64,000 bases of DNA from Lutibacter sp. A80 (GTDB lineage Bacteria; Bacteroidota; Bacteroidia; Flavobacteriales; Flavobacteriaceae), in assembly GCF_022429645.1 (NCBI RefSeq), contig NZ_CP092480.1, forward strand, positions 2,028,501-2,092,500. The letters are read 5' to 3'. Shown one piece after another: positions 62,203 through 64,000 of the stretch (its first letter is position 1; each line of letters begins with the position of its first letter). The notes beneath the pieces were generated by a model. That model made no database searches. It was given only the letters and a program-made list of their open reading frames with translations, and was not told the DNA's origin. The position numbers and the translations under genes are program-made.

Positions 62203-62218
62203 TTAAATTTTAGTCTAA

Positions 62219-62593
62219 TTATTTTTTATCTCCAAAATAAGATACTCCATCTCCACTTAAGAAATCTTCTCTTACAGGACTAAAGGTATCTATTAATTGA
62301 CCTTCTTCTAAACAAACTGCACTATGCCATAAATTAGGCTCAATATACACACCATCTCCTGCTTCTACTATTTGCTTTACTCCATCAATTTCAAATTCAA
62401 ATTTACCTGAAACACAATACGTAGCTTGTGTATGGAAATGCTGGTGTGGTGCACCTAACGCTCCTTTGTCAAATTTTACGCTTACCATCATAATTTGGTT
62501 ATCGTATCCTAAAAATTTTCTTGACACTCCTCCTCCAAGCTCTTCCCATTCCATATCTTTTGCAATAATGTACTTTTCGCTAAATCGCTTCAT
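62219..62593 (-). CDS. kdgF: KdgF-type cupin, unsaturated uronate to DEH
   Basis: This 124-residue single-domain cupin has no signal peptide. It converts 4,5-unsaturated monouronate, the final lyase product, into the open-chain keto form (DEH). The metal-site motif HQHFHTQ (50-56) and H90 in PNLWHSAV are present. D103 in LIDTFSPVRED and the following arginine fit the KdgF catalytic set, known as Asp and Arg near the C-terminus. It is 9 bases after the PL17 gene, so the two are co-transcribed and act one after the other. Confidence 0.88.
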   Translation of the reverse strand: MKRFSEKYIIAKDMEWEELGGGVSRKFLGYDNQIMMVSVKFDKGALGAPHQHFHTQATYCVSGKFEFEIDGVKQIVEAGDGVYIEPNLWHSAVCLEEGQLIDTFSPVREDFLSGDGVSYFGDKK

Positions 62594-62602
62594 AATTTTG
62601 AT

Positions 62603-64000
62603 TTATTTATTTTCTGTTAATATATAAGGACCTTTCCAGGTATATTCTTTATTGTTAATTGTTAATTTATGCTTTATTTCTTTATCATTATTTTCATTTG
62701 CTATAATAAAGAGTTTTGATGCTCCATTTTTTGTTTCAATTGATACAGCTGTATATTCTTTTGAATTGTGAACCACTGTTAATTGTTCTATATTACTATA
62801 TGCATTAATTGCTAATTCTGAAACCGGATTATAAGTTCCATGTGATTCTATTGTTGAAACATATAACGCATCTTTTGCATTCTTTTTTCTTAAAATTAAT
62901 GTTTGTTCATCACGTAAATTAAAATCGGGATCGTTTGCTCCTATTCTACCAATAATAACTTCGTCATTATTTTCAGTTACCGCCGAATAAGTATAAAATT
63001 TATTATTTAATAACCAATTTAGTTTAATATTACCTTCCTTTACACTTGCTTCAGCTTCTTTATATAAATGCTGATATCCATCTGACTTACCTAAAACTTC
63101 TGGAGTTGGCAATTTAAAGTACTCAAAATCTGCCTGCATAATTTGTCCTAAAAAATAAAATGGCAGATCATATTGATTTGTATTATCAGATGTTACGCGC
63201 ATAATATCTAACACATAAGGATTTTTATAAGCTTCATCCTTAATAGTTACCATAGTTCTATGTAGTTTTGTTCCAGGATATGCGTTTTCTTCTTTAGCAC
63301 TAGCTACCTGAACTTTTTTATCTACAACACTAAATATATATTTATTAGAATGGTAGTTACTTGCAATATCGTACTTTCCCTTAAATTGAGATTTTTCATT
63401 TTGTGTAATTGTATTATGTGCAATAGTTTGTTTTGCCCAAGTTGTATTTTCTTTTAAGTAATTACCACCACCTTTTTGTTCAATATTAACAAAACGACTC
63501 ATACCATAATCTTGTACCACTTCAACACCATCTTCAAACAAGGCAAAAGACAACTTATCATAATGTCCATGACTTAAACCGTGTGCTGTATATTTAAAAA
63601 CAACTTCTAAATCATCACTACGTAAAATTCCAACTGCGCCTTGGTCACCATCGGGACCATCAGATAATTGAATTGATTTTTTGATAAAAGGTTTTTCTTT
63701 ACCTTCTTTAATACCTAATGCCACTGCTAAACCAGCATCATCTAAAGTTACTTCATCTTGCATTTTAGCAATACTAAGTAATTCTGGATTATTTCCTCCA
63801 AAATGATACCCAATATCAACTGTAGATATCAAAGATGAATTAAAATAAGACATCCCTTTTTGTGCATCATTTAATAAAAAGAATTCTCCTTGTGCGTCTG
63901 ATAAATTTAATAAAGCTGTTACACTTTTTAAAAGCACTCCATCTTTATATTCAAATACCTTATGTGCTGGTTTTTTATTTTGAAGCGCTTGTGCAAAAAT
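62603..64000 (-). CDS. PL17 oligoalginate lyase, partial (5' end outside the window)
   Basis: The reading frame stays open to the window edge, so the N-terminal part is missing. The visible 465 or so residues are the end of the helical domain (KGMSYFNSSLISTVDIGYHF) and the heparinase II/III-like beta-sandwich, with GLSHGHYDKLSFALFEDG (the HGHYDKLS histidine motif) and NTTWAKQTIAHNTITQNEKS. This matches PL17 enzymes, which release unsaturated monomers exolytically from alginate oligosaccharides. KdgF follows after 9 bases. The GTG at 63937 inside the frame is not the true start. Confidence 0.9.
   Translation of the reverse strand: MFAQALQNKKPAHKVFEYKDGVLLKSVTALLNLSDAQGEFFLLNDAQKGMSYFNSSLISTVDIGYHFGGNNPELLSIAKMQDEVTLDDAGLAVALGIKEGKEKPFIKKSIQLSDGPDGDQGAVGILRSDDLEVVFKYTAHGLSHGHYDKLSFALFEDGVEVVQDYGMSRFVNIEQKGGGNYLKENTTWAKQTIAHNTITQNEKSQFKGKYDIASNYHSNKYIFSVVDKKVQVASAKEENAYPGTKLHRTMVTIKDEAYKNPYVLDIMRVTSDNTNQYDLPFYFLGQIMQADFEYFKLPTPEVLGKSDGYQHLYKEAEASVKEGNIKLNWLLNNKFYTYSAVTENNDEVIIGRIGANDPDFNLRDEQTLILRKKNAKDALYVSTIESHGTYNPVSELAINAYSNIEQLTVVHNSKEYTAVSIETKNGASKLFIIANENNDKEIKHKLTINNKEYTWKGPYILTENK

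Larger units (their letters stand above)
61743..62218 (-). promoter_or_regulatory. 476-base control region of alginate susC 2
   Basis: This region is related to the one before susC 1: the same order of shared box, operators, -7 box and hairpin, with similar sequence near the start codon. The kdgF terminator lies at its upstream end. No gene is present. Confidence 0.6.

Noticed and set aside
62603-64000. Truncated PL17 pseudogene
   Set aside because: The frame stays open to the window edge, so the missing N-terminus is due to the window limit.

Overview
The window looks like chromosomal DNA of a marine member of the Flavobacteriaceae (Bacteroidota). The evidence is strongly AT-rich sequence, paired SusC/SusD genes, lipoboxes typical of the phylum, a type IX secretion C-terminal sorting domain, TAnnTTTG-type promoter elements, and two large polysaccharide utilization loci (PULs) for algal polysaccharides. 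No rRNA, tRNA or CRISPR array was seen.

Positions 1-8.8 kb are a mixed accessory and housekeeping stretch. Two small gene modules, each bracketed by inverted GTTGGC boxes, open the window: a 47-residue proline-rich protein with a convergent membrane protein, and a ParD/ParE toxin-antitoxin pair. They are followed by a decayed transposase tail, an orphan gene, a GH29 alpha-L-fucosidase, a STAS-like protein, a cold-shock protein, a BASS-family transporter, a 53-residue protein and an MsbA-like ABC exporter.

Positions 8.9-33 kb (all minus strand) form a beta-glucan (laminarin-type) PUL. In transcription order it holds a Reg_prop/Y_Y_Y/LuxR membrane regulator, SusC, SusD, a surface glycan-binding lipoprotein, GH16 endoglucanase, GH30, an MFS sugar porter, a clan GH-A lipoprotein enzyme, a cytoplasmic GH149/GH161-type beta-1,3-glucan phosphorylase, GH5, GH3 and GH2. 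The likely scheme is surface cutting and uptake, periplasmic trimming and debranching, import by the MFS porter, then phosphorolysis.

Positions 33.2-64 kb (all minus strand) form an alginate PUL that runs off the right edge. It has two PL7 lyases, a heparinase-fold lyase, PL6, PL17, two SusCD pairs, two surface glycan-binding lipoproteins, and the whole route from unsaturated uronate to central metabolism: KdgF, a cupin lipoprotein of unknown role, an ACS-family MFS transporter, a DehR-like reductase, KDG kinase, KDPG aldolase and a pyrophosphate-type phosphofructokinase. A FadR-type GntR regulator sits in the middle. Both alginate susC genes have a related leader with the same layout: a shared 20-nt upstream box, a TATATTTG promoter element overlapped by two TTGGTNNACCAA-like operators, and a conserved hairpin. 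Strong hairpins split the locus into several transcription units.
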